In this document: positions 19,381 through 27,724 of the stretch, one piece after another
Numbering within the stretch: position 1 is the stretch's first letter
How the letters are laid out: each line of letters opens with the position of its first letter
Assembly (NCBI GenBank): GCA_045531905.1
Contig: JAZSEY010000027.1
Location: forward strand, 1-64,000
Length of the DNA stretch: 64,000 nt
Direction: 5' to 3'
DNA from: RGIG6919 sp045531905
GTDB lineage: Bacteria; Bacillota; Clostridia; Lachnospirales; Lachnospiraceae
Program-made: the position numbers and the translations under genes
Notes under the pieces: generated by a model
Databases searched by the model: none
The model's input: only the letters and a program-made list of their open reading frames with translations
What the model was told of the DNA's origin: nothing

Positions 19381-20979
19381 ATGAAACTAACATTTATTGG
19401 TGCAGATCACGAGGTTACAGGCAGTTGTCACTGTATTGAGGCATGTGGAAAGAATATGCTGGTGGACTGTGGCATGGAGCAGGGACAGGATGTGTATGAG
19501 AATCAGGAATTGCCATTTGAGCCGGCAGAGATTGATTATATATTCTTAACCCATGCTCATATTGACCATTCCGGCTTGATTCCATTGATGTATGCAAAGG
19601 GATTTCGAGGTAAGGTGTTGACCACAAAGGCGACAGTAGATTTGTGTGATATCATGCTTCGAGACAGTGCACATATTCAGGAATTTGAGGCAGAGTGGAG
19701 AAATAGAAAGGCAAAGCGTTCCGGTGGCGAGGAATATGTTCCGATGTATTGCATGAATGATGCAGTGGGAGCATTGGAGCATTTTGTGCCATGTGAATAT
19801 GATGAAATCATTTCTGTAGCAGATGGCATTCAGGTTCGTTTTTCAGATGTGGGACATTTGCTTGGTTCTGCCAGTGTGGAGCTGTGGCTCAGTGAAGATG
19901 GCGTGGATAAAAAGATTGTATTTTCCGGTGATATCGGCAATCTGAATCAGCCACTCATCAAGGACCCTCAGTACTTAAAAGAAGCAGACATTGTTGTTAT
20001 GGAATCTACTTACGGTGACAGAAGTCATGGTGGCAGAGTGGATTATGTCAGCTCTCTTACCAGAATCATTAAGGAAACCTTTGATAAGGGTGGAAATGTT
20101 GTCATTCCTTCCTTTGCTGTGGGCAGAACACAGGAATTGCTTTACTTCATCCGTGAGATTAAGGCAAAGGATTTGATTCCGGAATATGCGAATTTTGAGG
20201 TATATATTGATAGTCCTCTGGCCATTGAGGCAACAAACATTTTCTATGAAAATGAGGAAAGCTGCTTTGATGAGGAGGCTATGGAGCTTGTGAGACAGGG
20301 AATTAATCCAATCAGCTTCCCTGGACTTAAGGTGGCAGTTACCAGTGATGAGTCAAAGGCGATTAACTTTGACAATAAGCCAAAGGTAATTATTTCAGCG
20401 TCCGGTATGTGTGAGGCCGGTCGTATCAGACATCATTTAAAACACAATCTCTGGAGACCTGAATGTACGATTTTGTTCGTAGGTTATCAGGCAGTGGGAA
20501 CGCTCGGAAGAACCTTGTTAGACGGCGCTAGTGAGGTGCGACTGTTTGGTGAGGTTGTAGGTGTGCGTGCAAAGATTGAGAAGTTAGATGGTATCAGTGG
20601 TCACGCGGATAAGGAAGGTCTGTTGCAGTGGTTACAGTCCTTTGATCCAATGCCAATGGTATTTGTGGTACATGGTGAAGATACCGTGTGTGATGCTTTT
20701 ACAGAGTATATCAAAACACAGTATGGTTACGATGCAGTGGCGCCATATAGCGGTGGCATTTATGACGTGATTGCGGATGAGTGGGTAGAAGAAGGTACAC
20801 ACGAGAAGAAGAAACGACAGTCTGCAAAGGCGAAGCGGGCCAGCGATATTTTCGAGAGATTGGTGGCTGCAGGAAAGCGTTTGCTGGTGGTTATTTCCCA
20901 CAACGAGGGTGGTGCCAACAAGGATTTGGTGAAATTTACAGACCAGATACATGCTTTATGTGATAAATGGGACAGATAG
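19381..20979 (+). CDS. Metallo-beta-lactamase/beta-CASP hydrolase (CPSF-type RNase family)
   Basis: 532-residue cytoplasmic protein. The metallo-beta-lactamase core shows THAHIDH (motif 2, about residue 57), GHLLGSAS and FSGDIG. The beta-CASP part shows the ST[YF]G segment (ESTYGDRSH), PSFAVGR, ISASGMCEAGR and the C-terminal RNA-metabolising motif ISGHAD. Family members process RNA with two zinc ions. The last 70 residues after HGED are an extra Lys-rich extension. It starts 54 bases after the flippase gene. RNA as substrate is inferred from the family. Confidence 0.9.
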   Translation: MKLTFIGADHEVTGSCHCIEACGKNMLVDCGMEQGQDVYENQELPFEPAEIDYIFLTHAHIDHSGLIPLMYAKGFRGKVLTTKATVDLCDIMLRDSAHIQEFEAEWRNRKAKRSGGEEYVPMYCMNDAVGALEHFVPCEYDEIISVADGIQVRFSDVGHLLGSASVELWLSEDGVDKKIVFSGDIGNLNQPLIKDPQYLKEADIVVMESTYGDRSHGGRVDYVSSLTRIIKETFDKGGNVVIPSFAVGRTQELLYFIREIKAKDLIPEYANFEVYIDSPLAIEATNIFYENEESCFDEEAMELVRQGINPISFPGLKVAVTSDESKAINFDNKPKVIISASGMCEAGRIRHHLKHNLWRPECTILFVGYQAVGTLGRTLLDGASEVRLFGEVVGVRAKIEKLDGISGHADKEGLLQWLQSFDPMPMVFVVHGEDTVCDAFTEYIKTQYGYDAVAPYSGGIYDVIADEWVEEGTHEKKKRQSAKAKRASDIFERLVAAGKRLLVVISHNEGGANKDLVKFTDQIHALCDKWDR

Positions 20980-21007
20980 GATAAGACTTCAAAAGGAGTG
21001 ATATGGT

Positions 21008-21442
21008 ATGGATAGACATATTCCGGTAGCAGGGGAATTTTATAAGCATTTTAAAGGAAATGTATATCAGGTGGTAACAATTGCAAAGGATGCAGATACC
21101 TTGGAAAAGCAAGTGGTGTATCAGGCATTATATGGAACTTACCAGACCTATGTAAGACCTCTTTTAGAGTTCATGAGTGAAGTGGATAGAGATAAATACC
21201 CAAATGCCAGTCAGGAATTTCGGTTTGAGAGAGTGGTGTTTGCAGAGGATAGTAAGGGTACATATATTGTGCCGGTACGCACAACTATAACCCCGCTGGC
21301 AGATGACCATGGTATGACTACGCTTGTTGGTGAGGAGTATCCTGCCATTGAGAATCAGCGCAAGGAAATCGAAGGTAGCCGACGGAAGAACCTGGAAGAC
21401 AGAGTGAGCGGTGCCATTGAGAAAAATCAGGATGAGGCATAA
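21008..21442 (+). CDS. DUF1653 domain protein
   Basis: 144 residues. The first 70 match the DUF1653 pattern: G-x-F-Y-x-H-F-K-G-N-x-Y, then VVYQALYG and RPLxEFM. The family is small and cytoplasmic with no agreed function. The C-terminal half is charged and lacks recognisable motifs. It ends 5 bases before the next gene, so the two are translationally close. Confidence 0.8.
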   Translation: MDRHIPVAGEFYKHFKGNVYQVVTIAKDADTLEKQVVYQALYGTYQTYVRPLLEFMSEVDRDKYPNASQEFRFERVVFAEDSKGTYIVPVRTTITPLADDHGMTTLVGEEYPAIENQRKEIEGSRRKNLEDRVSGAIEKNQDEA

Positions 21443-21447
21443 GTGTC

Positions 21448-22209
21448 ATGCAGAAGGAAGATGAAATGATGAAACGCCGTCTGCTTGATTTAGCGGAGCG
21501 GGCATTTCAGAAAAACACATACACCTATTCCAATTTCCTTAGTAGTGCTGACCAGGTATTGCTAACGGAGTGTGCGGGTGAATTTGCATTTATTCCGCAT
21601 CAGCTGTTTGGTGGAGTTGAGGGCAGTGAAAGACAGATGGTGGCATTTGGCAGCGAGGAATTGTTTGGCTACGCGCCGGTGTTTCCTTTGGTATGCTTGC
21701 AAATCAAACCGTTGGCAGTCAAGTTTTCTGAGGATTTGAATCATCGGGATGTGTTAGGTGCTCTGATGAATCTGGGAATCGAGAGGGATGTACTGGGAGA
21801 CATCATGCTTCGCGATAAGTCAGTATATCTGTTTTGCATTGAATCCATGGTGGATTATATTCAGGAAAAACTGACTAGAATCAGACATACCAGTGTTCTG
21901 TGTGAGGTCATGGAGGAGATTCCGGATTATTTGAAGCCTCAGTTAAAAGAAGAACATGAAACCGTTGCGTCCCTTCGTTTGGATGTGGTGGTGGCAGCAG
22001 CCTATAATCTATCCAGAAGTAAAAGCTATACGTTGCTGACGGAGCAAAAGATAGCAGTTAATGGAAGAGTCAATGAAAATCGTAGTCATGTGCTAAAGCA
22101 GGGAGATATCATTTCCGTAAGAGGCTATGGAAAGTTTGTGTTATCTGCTGTGTTAGGTGAAACGCGAAAAGGCAAATTATCTATTATGCTGTCAAAGTAT
22201 GTTTCCTGA
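21448..22209 (+). CDS. YlmH-like S4-domain RNA-binding protein
   Basis: 253 residues (247 if the ATG at 21466, which has AAGGAAG upstream, is used). The N-terminal half matches the YlmH fold. The C-terminal S4 domain (about 170-235) shows RLDVVVAAAYNLSRSKS and INGR-like VNGRVNENRSH, the RNA-binding loop. YlmH proteins in Gram-positives are ribosome-associated quality-control or division-linked factors; here the ylm/sep cluster is absent. It sits in a run of short-spaced genes from 19381. Confidence 0.85.
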   Translation: MQKEDEMMKRRLLDLAERAFQKNTYTYSNFLSSADQVLLTECAGEFAFIPHQLFGGVEGSERQMVAFGSEELFGYAPVFPLVCLQIKPLAVKFSEDLNHRDVLGALMNLGIERDVLGDIMLRDKSVYLFCIESMVDYIQEKLTRIRHTSVLCEVMEEIPDYLKPQLKEEHETVASLRLDVVVAAAYNLSRSKSYTLLTEQKIAVNGRVNENRSHVLKQGDIISVRGYGKFVLSAVLGETRKGKLSIMLSKYVS

Positions 22210-22226
22210 TATATTGGAGGACCGAT

Positions 22227-22448
22227 ATGATAAAGAGAAGTACAAAAAGAACGCTGGATGGAAAGTTGAATGAACTGGTTATTAACTTGGAGAATAACTA
22301 TAAGGATTTGGCAAGAGATGCCTTGAAGGATTTGACCGAGACTGTGGAGCAGATGAAGGCATCCGGCGAATTAAAGGAAAAGGATTATTTGAAGTACAAA
22401 AAGAAAGTGGATGAATACACCGAGAAAATGGTGGGATATCATCACTGA
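22227..22448 (+). CDS. Small coiled-coil protein, unknown function, possibly C-terminally altered
   Basis: 73 residues, strongly charged and heptad-like (LDGKLNELVINLENNYKD, then Lys/Glu-rich helix). A good ribosome site (GGAGG) precedes the ATG, 17 bases after the S4 gene. I do not recognise a family. The last codons (VGYHH) coincide with the point where a response-regulator fragment begins in another frame, so the native C-terminus may have been replaced by a rearrangement. Confidence 0.6.
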   Translation: MIKRSTKRTLDGKLNELVINLENNYKDLARDALKDLTETVEQMKASGELKEKDYLKYKKKVDEYTEKMVGYHH

Positions 22449-22596
22449 TGATAATATAGAGGAATTGAATAAAATACAGGCCGTTGTGGAAGACGCCTTT
22501 GCAACAATACCAGACATACATATATATGCATTTCATGAGGTGGAAGAAATGATGCATTGCATGGAGAAAATGGATGTTTTTGCATGCATACTGGAT
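22435..22596 (+). pseudogene. Response-regulator receiver-domain fragment
   Basis: In frame 1, the translation ITDDNIEELNKIQAVVEDAF up to ACILD has the layout of a LytTR-type receiver domain: acidic DDN pocket, helix, then the beta-3 strand ending in the phospho-acceptor Asp (LD at 22591-22596). It has no start codon of its own and stops matching right after that Asp, where ABC ATPase sequence begins in another frame. It reads as a remnant of a deleted two-component gene. Confidence 0.6.
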
Positions 22597-22769
22597 TGGC
22601 AGATGAACCGACGGGGGCATTAGATTCTCAAAATGCAAATGCTATCATGGATTTGTTTCACAAATTGAATGAAGAGGGCCATATAGTCATTATCGTGACA
22701 CACGATAATGAGTTAGCAAATCGATGCCATCGTATAATCGAATTATCTGACGGTAGAGTTGTTATTTAA
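22597..22769 (+). pseudogene. ABC transporter ATPase C-terminal fragment (MacB/bacitracin-exporter type)
   Basis: Frame 3 encodes the last 57 or so residues of an ABC ATPase: Walker B and D-loop LADEPTGALDSQ, H-loop IVTHD and the usual tail RIIELSDGRVVI followed by TAA at 22767. The Walker A half and signature motif are missing. The ADEPTGALDS form is typical of MacB/LolD/BceA-type ATPases, which often sit beside LytTR or BceR regulators, consistent with the adjoining response-regulator remnant. Confidence 0.8.
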
Positions 22770-22776
22770 CTAATTC

Positions 22777-22823
22777 TTTCCAATTAGGCATTTTAGGTGT
22801 ATAATCACTTAAAATGCCTAATT
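22777..22823 (+). promoter_or_regulatory. nadB promoter embedded in a 14-bp perfect dyad (candidate operator)
   Basis: Perfect inverted repeat AATTAGGCATTTTA (22782-22795) and TAAAATGCCTAATT (22810-22823), with a 14-base centre containing a consensus TATAAT at 22800-22805. A weak -35 (TTTCCA, 22777-22782) is 17 bp upstream. A repressor bound to the arms would block the promoter. Alternatively the RNA hairpin could end upstream transcripts, but the T-run after it is poor. Confidence 0.6.
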
Positions 22824-22843
22824 TTATGTTGGGAGGCTTACCT

Positions 22844-24229
22844 ATGAAGATACATGCAGATGTGGTAATTGTAGGAACCGGCGTCAGCGGTTTGTTTTGT
22901 GCACTGCACTTACCAAAGGATTTAAATATAACTATCATTTCAAAAAGCGATTTGGAATCCAGTGATTCTTATTTGGCACAGGGAGGCATCTGTGTGCTGA
23001 AGGAGGATTCGGATTATGAGAGTTTCTTTGAGGATACCATGCATGCGGGACATTATGAAAATAATAAAGAATCCGTAGAGATTATGATTCGTTCTTCTTC
23101 CGATGTGATTAAGGATTTGATTGCATTTGGAGTGAATTTTGAAAAGGATATGTTTGGACGGCTGGTATATACAAGAGAAGGTGCTCATTCCACGGCACGC
23201 ATCTTATTTCATGAGGATATTACGGGAAAAGAAATTACAAGCAAGCTGCTTGCAGCAGTGAAGAAACGTTCCAATATTCAACTGATGGAGTATACCACCA
23301 TGATTGATATTGTGGAACAGGAAAATCAGTGCTATGGCGTTTTGTGTGTACAAAAGAGTAGTGATGGCAGTTATCAGAAATTAGAAGTCATCGCCAATCA
23401 CACGGTACTGGCAACAGGCGGTATTGGTGGTATCTATAAGCATAGTACGAATTTTGCACATTTGACAGGAGATGCGTTGGCTATATGTAAACGGCATGGC
23501 GTGAAGCTTCAGGATGTGGACTATATTCAGATTCATCCAACCACTTTTTATTCCGAGAAACCGGGAAGACATTTTCTCATTTCGGAATCTGTCCGCGGGG
23601 AAGGTGCAATTCTTTATGACGCAAAGGGAGAACGCTTTGTAGATGAGTTGCTTCCAAGAGACAGACTGACCGAGGAAGTGCGTAAGCAGATGCAGTTAGA
23701 TGGAACAGAGTATGTTATGCTTTCCATGGAGAATATACCGGAAAAGAAGATTAAAGGGCATTTTCCAAATATCTACAAGCATTGCTTAGAGCAAGGGTAT
23801 GATGTGACAAAGGAACCGATTCCAGTGGTGCCGGCACAGCATTATTTTATGGGTGGCATCTGGGTGGACGCATACAGCAAGACCACCATGCATAGATTGT
23901 ACGCCGCGGGAGAAACCAGCTGTAATGGTGTGCATGGAAAGAACCGACTGGCCAGTAATTCACTATTGGAAAGTTTGGTGTTTGCAAAGCGGGCAGCCAT
24001 GCAGATTAAACAGTCGTTTGCTGGGGCACCGGGTGTTCGGATATATGACAAGGTGGCGTTGTCCGCCATTTATGACGAGGCTAGAAAAGAAACGGAGGCT
24101 GATGTGGAGGCTGTTGTAGATGACGCTACCTATCAGGCATTGTTTGATACATATAAGCAGTTGATTAAGCAAGAGATTGAAAGGATGGAACAGGAACGTG
24201 AACGAGATAACGATGAAGTTGAATGCTGA
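22844..24229 (+). CDS. nadB: L-aspartate oxidase
   Basis: Flavoenzyme that oxidises L-aspartate to iminoaspartate, the first step of de novo NAD synthesis. 461 residues. Visible: FAD Rossmann GTGVSG (about residue 15), SYLAQGGIC, the active-site segment EGAHSTARILFHEDITGKEI, QIHPTTFY, HYFMGGIWVD and ASNSLLESLVFA. The ATG at 22844 is chosen because GGGAGG lies 8 bases upstream; an in-frame ATG at 22814 falls inside the promoter dyad. It overlaps nadC by 17 bases. nadA (quinolinate synthase), usually beside nadB and nadC, is not in the window. Confidence 0.93.
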   Translation: MKIHADVVIVGTGVSGLFCALHLPKDLNITIISKSDLESSDSYLAQGGICVLKEDSDYESFFEDTMHAGHYENNKESVEIMIRSSSDVIKDLIAFGVNFEKDMFGRLVYTREGAHSTARILFHEDITGKEITSKLLAAVKKRSNIQLMEYTTMIDIVEQENQCYGVLCVQKSSDGSYQKLEVIANHTVLATGGIGGIYKHSTNFAHLTGDALAICKRHGVKLQDVDYIQIHPTTFYSEKPGRHFLISESVRGEGAILYDAKGERFVDELLPRDRLTEEVRKQMQLDGTEYVMLSMENIPEKKIKGHFPNIYKHCLEQGYDVTKEPIPVVPAQHYFMGGIWVDAYSKTTMHRLYAAGETSCNGVHGKNRLASNSLLESLVFAKRAAMQIKQSFAGAPGVRIYDKVALSAIYDEARKETEADVEAVVDDATYQALFDTYKQLIKQEIERMEQERERDNDEVEC

Positions 24230-25055
24230 TAAATACATTTTGATGGCTTTGGAGGAGGACATCACCAGTGAGGATGTCACTACCAATGCAGTGATGCCGG
24301 AGAAGAAGCTTGGTAAGGTGAATTTGATTTGTAAGCAGGATGGTGTGATTGCCGGTCTGTCCATTTTTCAACGTGTGTTTGAATTGTTAGATGATTCCAC
24401 AACCTTTGAAATGTTCTGTAAAGACGGCGATGAGGTAAAGAATGGACAGTTGATGGCTGTGGTTACCGGCGATATCAGAGTGTTGCTTTCGGGAGAAAGA
24501 ACAGCTCTCAATTATTTGCAAAGAATGAGTGGTATTGCCACTTATACAAGGGAGACCTTGAAGCTACTTGAGGGCAGTAACATTACTTTATTAGATACCA
24601 GAAAAACGACACCAAATAACCGTATCTTTGAGAAGTATGCGGTAACAGTTGGTGGTGGCTGTAATCATCGTTACAATCTTTCAGATGGTGTGCTGTTAAA
24701 GGACAACCATATCGATGCGGCCGGTGGAGTGAAGCAGGCGGTAGAGATGGCAAAGGCATATGCACCATTTGTCAGAAAAATTGAAGTGGAGACTGAGAAT
24801 CTGGATATGGTGAAGGAAGCGGTGGAAGCTGGAGCAGATATCATCATGTTAGATAATATGAGTAATGAACAGATGATGGAGGCTGTGGCTTTGATTGCCG
24901 GCAGAGCAGAGACGGAATGCTCAGGCAATGTCACAAAGGAAAAGATTGAGAGTTTGAAGGAAATTGGTGTGGATTATATCTCCAGCGGAGCACTGACACA
25001 TTCAGCTCCAATTATGGATATTTCCCTGAAAAATCTTGTGCCTTTGGCAGAATAA
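24213..25055 (+). CDS. nadC: Nicotinate-nucleotide pyrophosphorylase (carboxylating)
   Basis: Converts quinolinate and PRPP to nicotinate mononucleotide. 280 residues. Family signatures: EDITSEDVTT near the start, SGERTALNYLQRMSGIAT, DTRKTTPNNRIFEKYAV, GGGCNHRYNLSDGVLLKDNH, EVE and DNMS. The ATG at 24213 gives the usual N-terminus; a longer frame from 24177 lies wholly within nadB. Translational coupling with nadB is likely because the start lies inside its last codons. Confidence 0.93.
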   Translation: MKLNADKYILMALEEDITSEDVTTNAVMPEKKLGKVNLICKQDGVIAGLSIFQRVFELLDDSTTFEMFCKDGDEVKNGQLMAVVTGDIRVLLSGERTALNYLQRMSGIATYTRETLKLLEGSNITLLDTRKTTPNNRIFEKYAVTVGGGCNHRYNLSDGVLLKDNHIDAAGGVKQAVEMAKAYAPFVRKIEVETENLDMVKEAVEAGADIIMLDNMSNEQMMEAVALIAGRAETECSGNVTKEKIESLKEIGVDYISSGALTHSAPIMDISLKNLVPLAE

Positions 25056-25118
25056 TAGGTGAAAAACATACTTAAGTACGTAGGTGTAAAGAAAACTGAA
25101 ACATTTGTAAATTTTTCC

Positions 25119-25147
25119 TTGATTTTAGAAAAATCCTTCTGTATAAT
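25119..25147 (+). promoter_or_regulatory. Promoter of the HExxH protein gene
   Basis: TTGATT (25119-25124), 17-bp spacer, TATAAT (25142-25147). It lies in the 140-base gap after nadC and drives the gene at 25196, perhaps also the following regulator. Confidence 0.8.
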
Positions 25148-25195
25148 ATATGTAACTATTAAATTGGGGTTATGTCGTTTGAAGGAGGAGTGCAT

Positions 25196-25663
25196 ATGAT
25201 AGGTGGTATTGCTGCAAGTAATAACTATACGATACCAGTGAATAATATTGGCCGTGTGACACCTATTAATACAGCGAATGATGTTGAGAACTCTTCCAAG
25301 GTTCAACAGGGAGAGTGTAAGACCTGCAGTGAGCGCATGTATGTGGATGGTTCTAATGAAGGGAATGTTTCTTTTAAGGCACCAGGACATATTTCGCCAT
25401 CACAGTCATACGGCAAGGTAATGTCGCATGAGCAGGAGCACGTGGCGAATGCCAGAGAAAAGGCATCTAAGCCTGGGGCTCGACTGATTTCAGCAACAGT
25501 TTCTTTGAAGTATGCTTCTTGTCCAGAGTGTGGCAAGAGATATGTTGCAGGTGGTACGACGAATACCATGATTGAATATTCAAAGGATAACCCATATGAC
25601 CAGGGAAGAAAGACGATTGAAGGAAGTATTTTGGCAGGTCAGAATATTGATAAAGCGGTGTAA
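25196..25663 (+). CDS. Small HExxH putative metalloprotein with two CxxC motifs
   Basis: 155 residues. The ATG at 25196 follows a strong AAGGAGGAG. Residues 40-43 (CKTC) and about 107-110 (CPEC) form two Cys pairs. Between them SHEQEHVANARE contains HExxH, the zinc-protease signature. This resembles the motif seen in SprA-related putative metalloproteases (HEQ[AE]H[VI]xAA), but the protein is far shorter. No signal peptide or membrane segment is visible, so a cytoplasmic zinc-binding role is equally possible. The next gene starts 18 bases downstream. Confidence 0.55.
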   Translation: MIGGIAASNNYTIPVNNIGRVTPINTANDVENSSKVQQGECKTCSERMYVDGSNEGNVSFKAPGHISPSQSYGKVMSHEQEHVANAREKASKPGARLISATVSLKYASCPECGKRYVAGGTTNTMIEYSKDNPYDQGRKTIEGSILAGQNIDKAV

Positions 25664-25681
25664 GAAGAAAGGATTTATTGT

Positions 25682-26473
25682 ATGCAGTACGAAGAGTTAT
25701 TTACAGACAGAAAGCGAATTGGAACGAATATTGAAGCTATCATGAAGGATAGAAAGTGTACGAAGGTACGTCTTTCCAAGGAGCTCAATGTATCAAGACC
25801 TACATTGGATGCCATTTTGAGAGGAGACATTCATAACGCAGGCAAGTATGATGAGTATATTAGACGGTTACTTGCTTACATGCAAATCAGCGATAGTGTT
25901 TTGAATAATTATAAGTATCTTCCTGCTGTAGAACGTATGCGTTGTACTAGCGTAGATAAGGAAGCAGTAAGACAGAAACTTCGTGATAAGACAATTCCTG
26001 TTGTAAAGGGAACAGTAGAGAAGATGAAGACTCAGGCGATTCGTTTGTTGGAGGACGGCGCTGAGATTATTGCTCTTTCTTATGTGGATGGTATGCAGAA
26101 TATGATTCAGGATTTATATGATAAGAATCCGGATGCAATTATTGGTGTTGCCAACGTAATGGACAAGCAGGTTGCAAGTATCATGGTTGACTGTGGTGTG
26201 AAGTTTATCGTTGCACCATGCCAGGTAGATGAGATTGGTACATTCTGTAAGGCAAGAGATGTATTCTGTATGATGGGTGCTACTACATTAACTGAGATTA
26301 TTAATGTATATGAAAAGGGTGGCGATGTTGTTTGCTTGTATCCTTTTGAAGCAGTAGCTAAGGAGACATTAGAAGCCGTAGAGCAGCTTCCTAAGAGCAT
26401 TGAGTTAGCAGCATTCTCTATTAAGAAGGATGCCGGTACAGCAAAGGGATTTGCAACTTTATATTACGCATAA
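25682..26473 (+). CDS. HTH (XRE-type) regulator fused to a catalytically degenerate KDPG-aldolase-like domain
   Basis: 263 residues. Residues 10-60 form a helix-turn-helix (TKVRLSKELNVSRPTLDAILRG). Residues about 100-260 follow the KDPG/KHG aldolase TIM barrel block by block: IPVVKGTVEKM, DAIIGVANVMDKQVASIMVDCG, KFIVAPCQVDEI, MMGATTLTEI and DVVCLYPFEA. At the two catalytic sites of Eda, the Glu of LEVT is Ala (IALSY) and the Schiff-base Lys of KFFPA is Cys (VCLYPF). It is therefore probably not an aldolase, and the barrel may sense a ligand. Start is fixed by AAAGGA upstream. A strong terminator follows. Confidence 0.75.
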   Translation: MQYEELFTDRKRIGTNIEAIMKDRKCTKVRLSKELNVSRPTLDAILRGDIHNAGKYDEYIRRLLAYMQISDSVLNNYKYLPAVERMRCTSVDKEAVRQKLRDKTIPVVKGTVEKMKTQAIRLLEDGAEIIALSYVDGMQNMIQDLYDKNPDAIIGVANVMDKQVASIMVDCGVKFIVAPCQVDEIGTFCKARDVFCMMGATTLTEIINVYEKGGDVVCLYPFEAVAKETLEAVEQLPKSIELAAFSIKKDAGTAKGFATLYYA

Positions 26474-26484
26474 TAAGATATTTG

Positions 26485-26516
26485 CCTGTAGGTGTTACGA
26501 CATCTACAGGTTTTTT
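26485..26516 (+). terminator. Intrinsic terminator after the HTH/aldolase gene
   Basis: Stem CCTGTAGGTGT (26485-26495) with ACATCTACAGG (26500-26510), TACG loop, six T. It lies just 17 bases before the pfs ATG. Confidence 0.9.
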
Positions 26517-26532
26517 ATGAGAGGAGATTAAC

Positions 26533-27228
26533 ATGATTGGTATTATTGGTGCAATGGATGAGGAAGTGGCAAAGGTAAAGGAACAGATGGAGGATGTGTC
26601 TGTTGTGCAAAAGGCTTCCATGGATTTTTATAAAGGAACGTTAAAAGGGGTTCCTGTAGTAGTCGTTCGTTCAGGAATTGGCAAGGTAAATGCTGCATTA
26701 TGTACACAGATTTTAGTGGATATATTTCAGGTATCCAGCGTTATCAATACTGGTATCGCAGGCTCTTTAAGAGCAGAGATTAATATTGGAGATATTGTGC
26801 TTTGTACGGATGCTCTGGAGCATGACATGGATGCTGTGGCATTTGGATATCCGGTTGGACAGATACCACGTATGGATACATTGTCATTTGAGGCTGATGA
26901 AAAACTTAGAACTGTGGCAAAAGCCGCATGCGAAAAGGTATTGCCTGAGATTGGTGTGTTTGAAGGCAGAGTGGTGACTGGAGACCAGTTTGTATCCAGT
27001 GCCCAAAAGAAGGATTGGTTGTTTGAGACTTTTGCAGGATATTGTACAGAGATGGAAGGTGCTGCCATTGCACATGCAGCATATGTAAATGATATTCCAT
27101 TTTTAATTATCAGAGCCATTTCAGATAAGGCTGACAATTCAGCCAGCATGGATTATCCGGCATTTGAGGCGATGGCAATTGACAACTCAGTGAAGTTGTT
27201 GATGGAAATGGTAACAAACCTGGCCTAA
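26533..27228 (+). CDS. mtnN: 5'-methylthioadenosine/S-adenosylhomocysteine nucleosidase
   Basis: Hydrolyses SAH and MTA, giving S-ribosylhomocysteine for LuxS. 231 residues, normal family length. Signatures: MIGIIGAMDEEV with the catalytic Glu, RSGIGKVNAA, TGIAGSL, VTGDQFV, EMEGAAIAH (ribose-binding Glu) and the catalytic Asp of ISDKA. It is followed by luxS after 19 bases, so this is the full SAH-recycling and AI-2-forming pair. Confidence 0.95.
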   Translation: MIGIIGAMDEEVAKVKEQMEDVSVVQKASMDFYKGTLKGVPVVVVRSGIGKVNAALCTQILVDIFQVSSVINTGIAGSLRAEINIGDIVLCTDALEHDMDAVAFGYPVGQIPRMDTLSFEADEKLRTVAKAACEKVLPEIGVFEGRVVTGDQFVSSAQKKDWLFETFAGYCTEMEGAAIAHAAYVNDIPFLIIRAISDKADNSASMDYPAFEAMAIDNSVKLLMEMVTNLA

Positions 27229-27247
27229 GCGCAGAAAGGAAGATAAG

Positions 27248-27724
27248 ATGGAAAAGATTGCAAGCTTTACAGTGGATCATTTGAGATTATATCCGGGAAT
27301 CTATGTATCCCGCAAGGATTACGTTGGCAAAGAAGTGATTACAACCTTTGATCTTCGTATGACAAGACCGAATTTTGAGCCGGTGATGAATACCGCAGAA
27401 ATGCATACCATAGAGCATTTGGGGGCTACATTTTTAAGAAATCATGAGCAGTACAAGGATAAGGTCATTTACTTTGGTCCTATGGGCTGTCGTACAGGAT
27501 TTTATCTTTTGCTGGCAGGTGATTATGAGTCAGCGGATATTGTTTCGCTCATGGTTGAGTTATACACCTTTATTGCGGAGTATGAGGGCGAGGTTCCTGG
27601 AGCTGCGGCAAAGGATTGTGGAAATTATTTGGATTTGAATCTTGGCATGGCAAATTACCTGGCAAAGAAGTATCTGGAGGTATTAAAGAATATTACCCCG
27701 GATAGATTGGTTTATCCGGAGTAA
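27248..27724 (+). CDS. luxS: S-ribosylhomocysteine lyase (LuxS)
   Basis: Cleaves S-ribosylhomocysteine to homocysteine and DPD, the AI-2 precursor. 158 residues, usual length. Metal ligands are the two His of HTIEH and the Cys of KDCGNYLDLNL; the catalytic Cys is in GPMGCRTGFY and the Glu in HTIEH. The stop codon abuts the stop of the convergent peptidase gene with no spacer, so its terminator has to lie inside that gene (see 27764). Confidence 0.97.
   Translation: MEKIASFTVDHLRLYPGIYVSRKDYVGKEVITTFDLRMTRPNFEPVMNTAEMHTIEHLGATFLRNHEQYKDKVIYFGPMGCRTGFYLLLAGDYESADIVSLMVELYTFIAEYEGEVPGAAAKDCGNYLDLNLGMANYLAKKYLEVLKNITPDRLVYPE

Noticed and set aside
22411..22623. A 70-codon frame as a functional gene
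   Set aside because: Its ATG lies within the small gene at 22227 with no ribosome site, and it contains only part of a receiver domain before crossing into ABC sequence out of frame.
25064..25090. Palindrome TACTTAAGTA downstream of nadC as a regulatory site
   Set aside because: It is only 10 bp, AT-rich, and about 50 bp upstream of the nearest -35; not strong enough to list.
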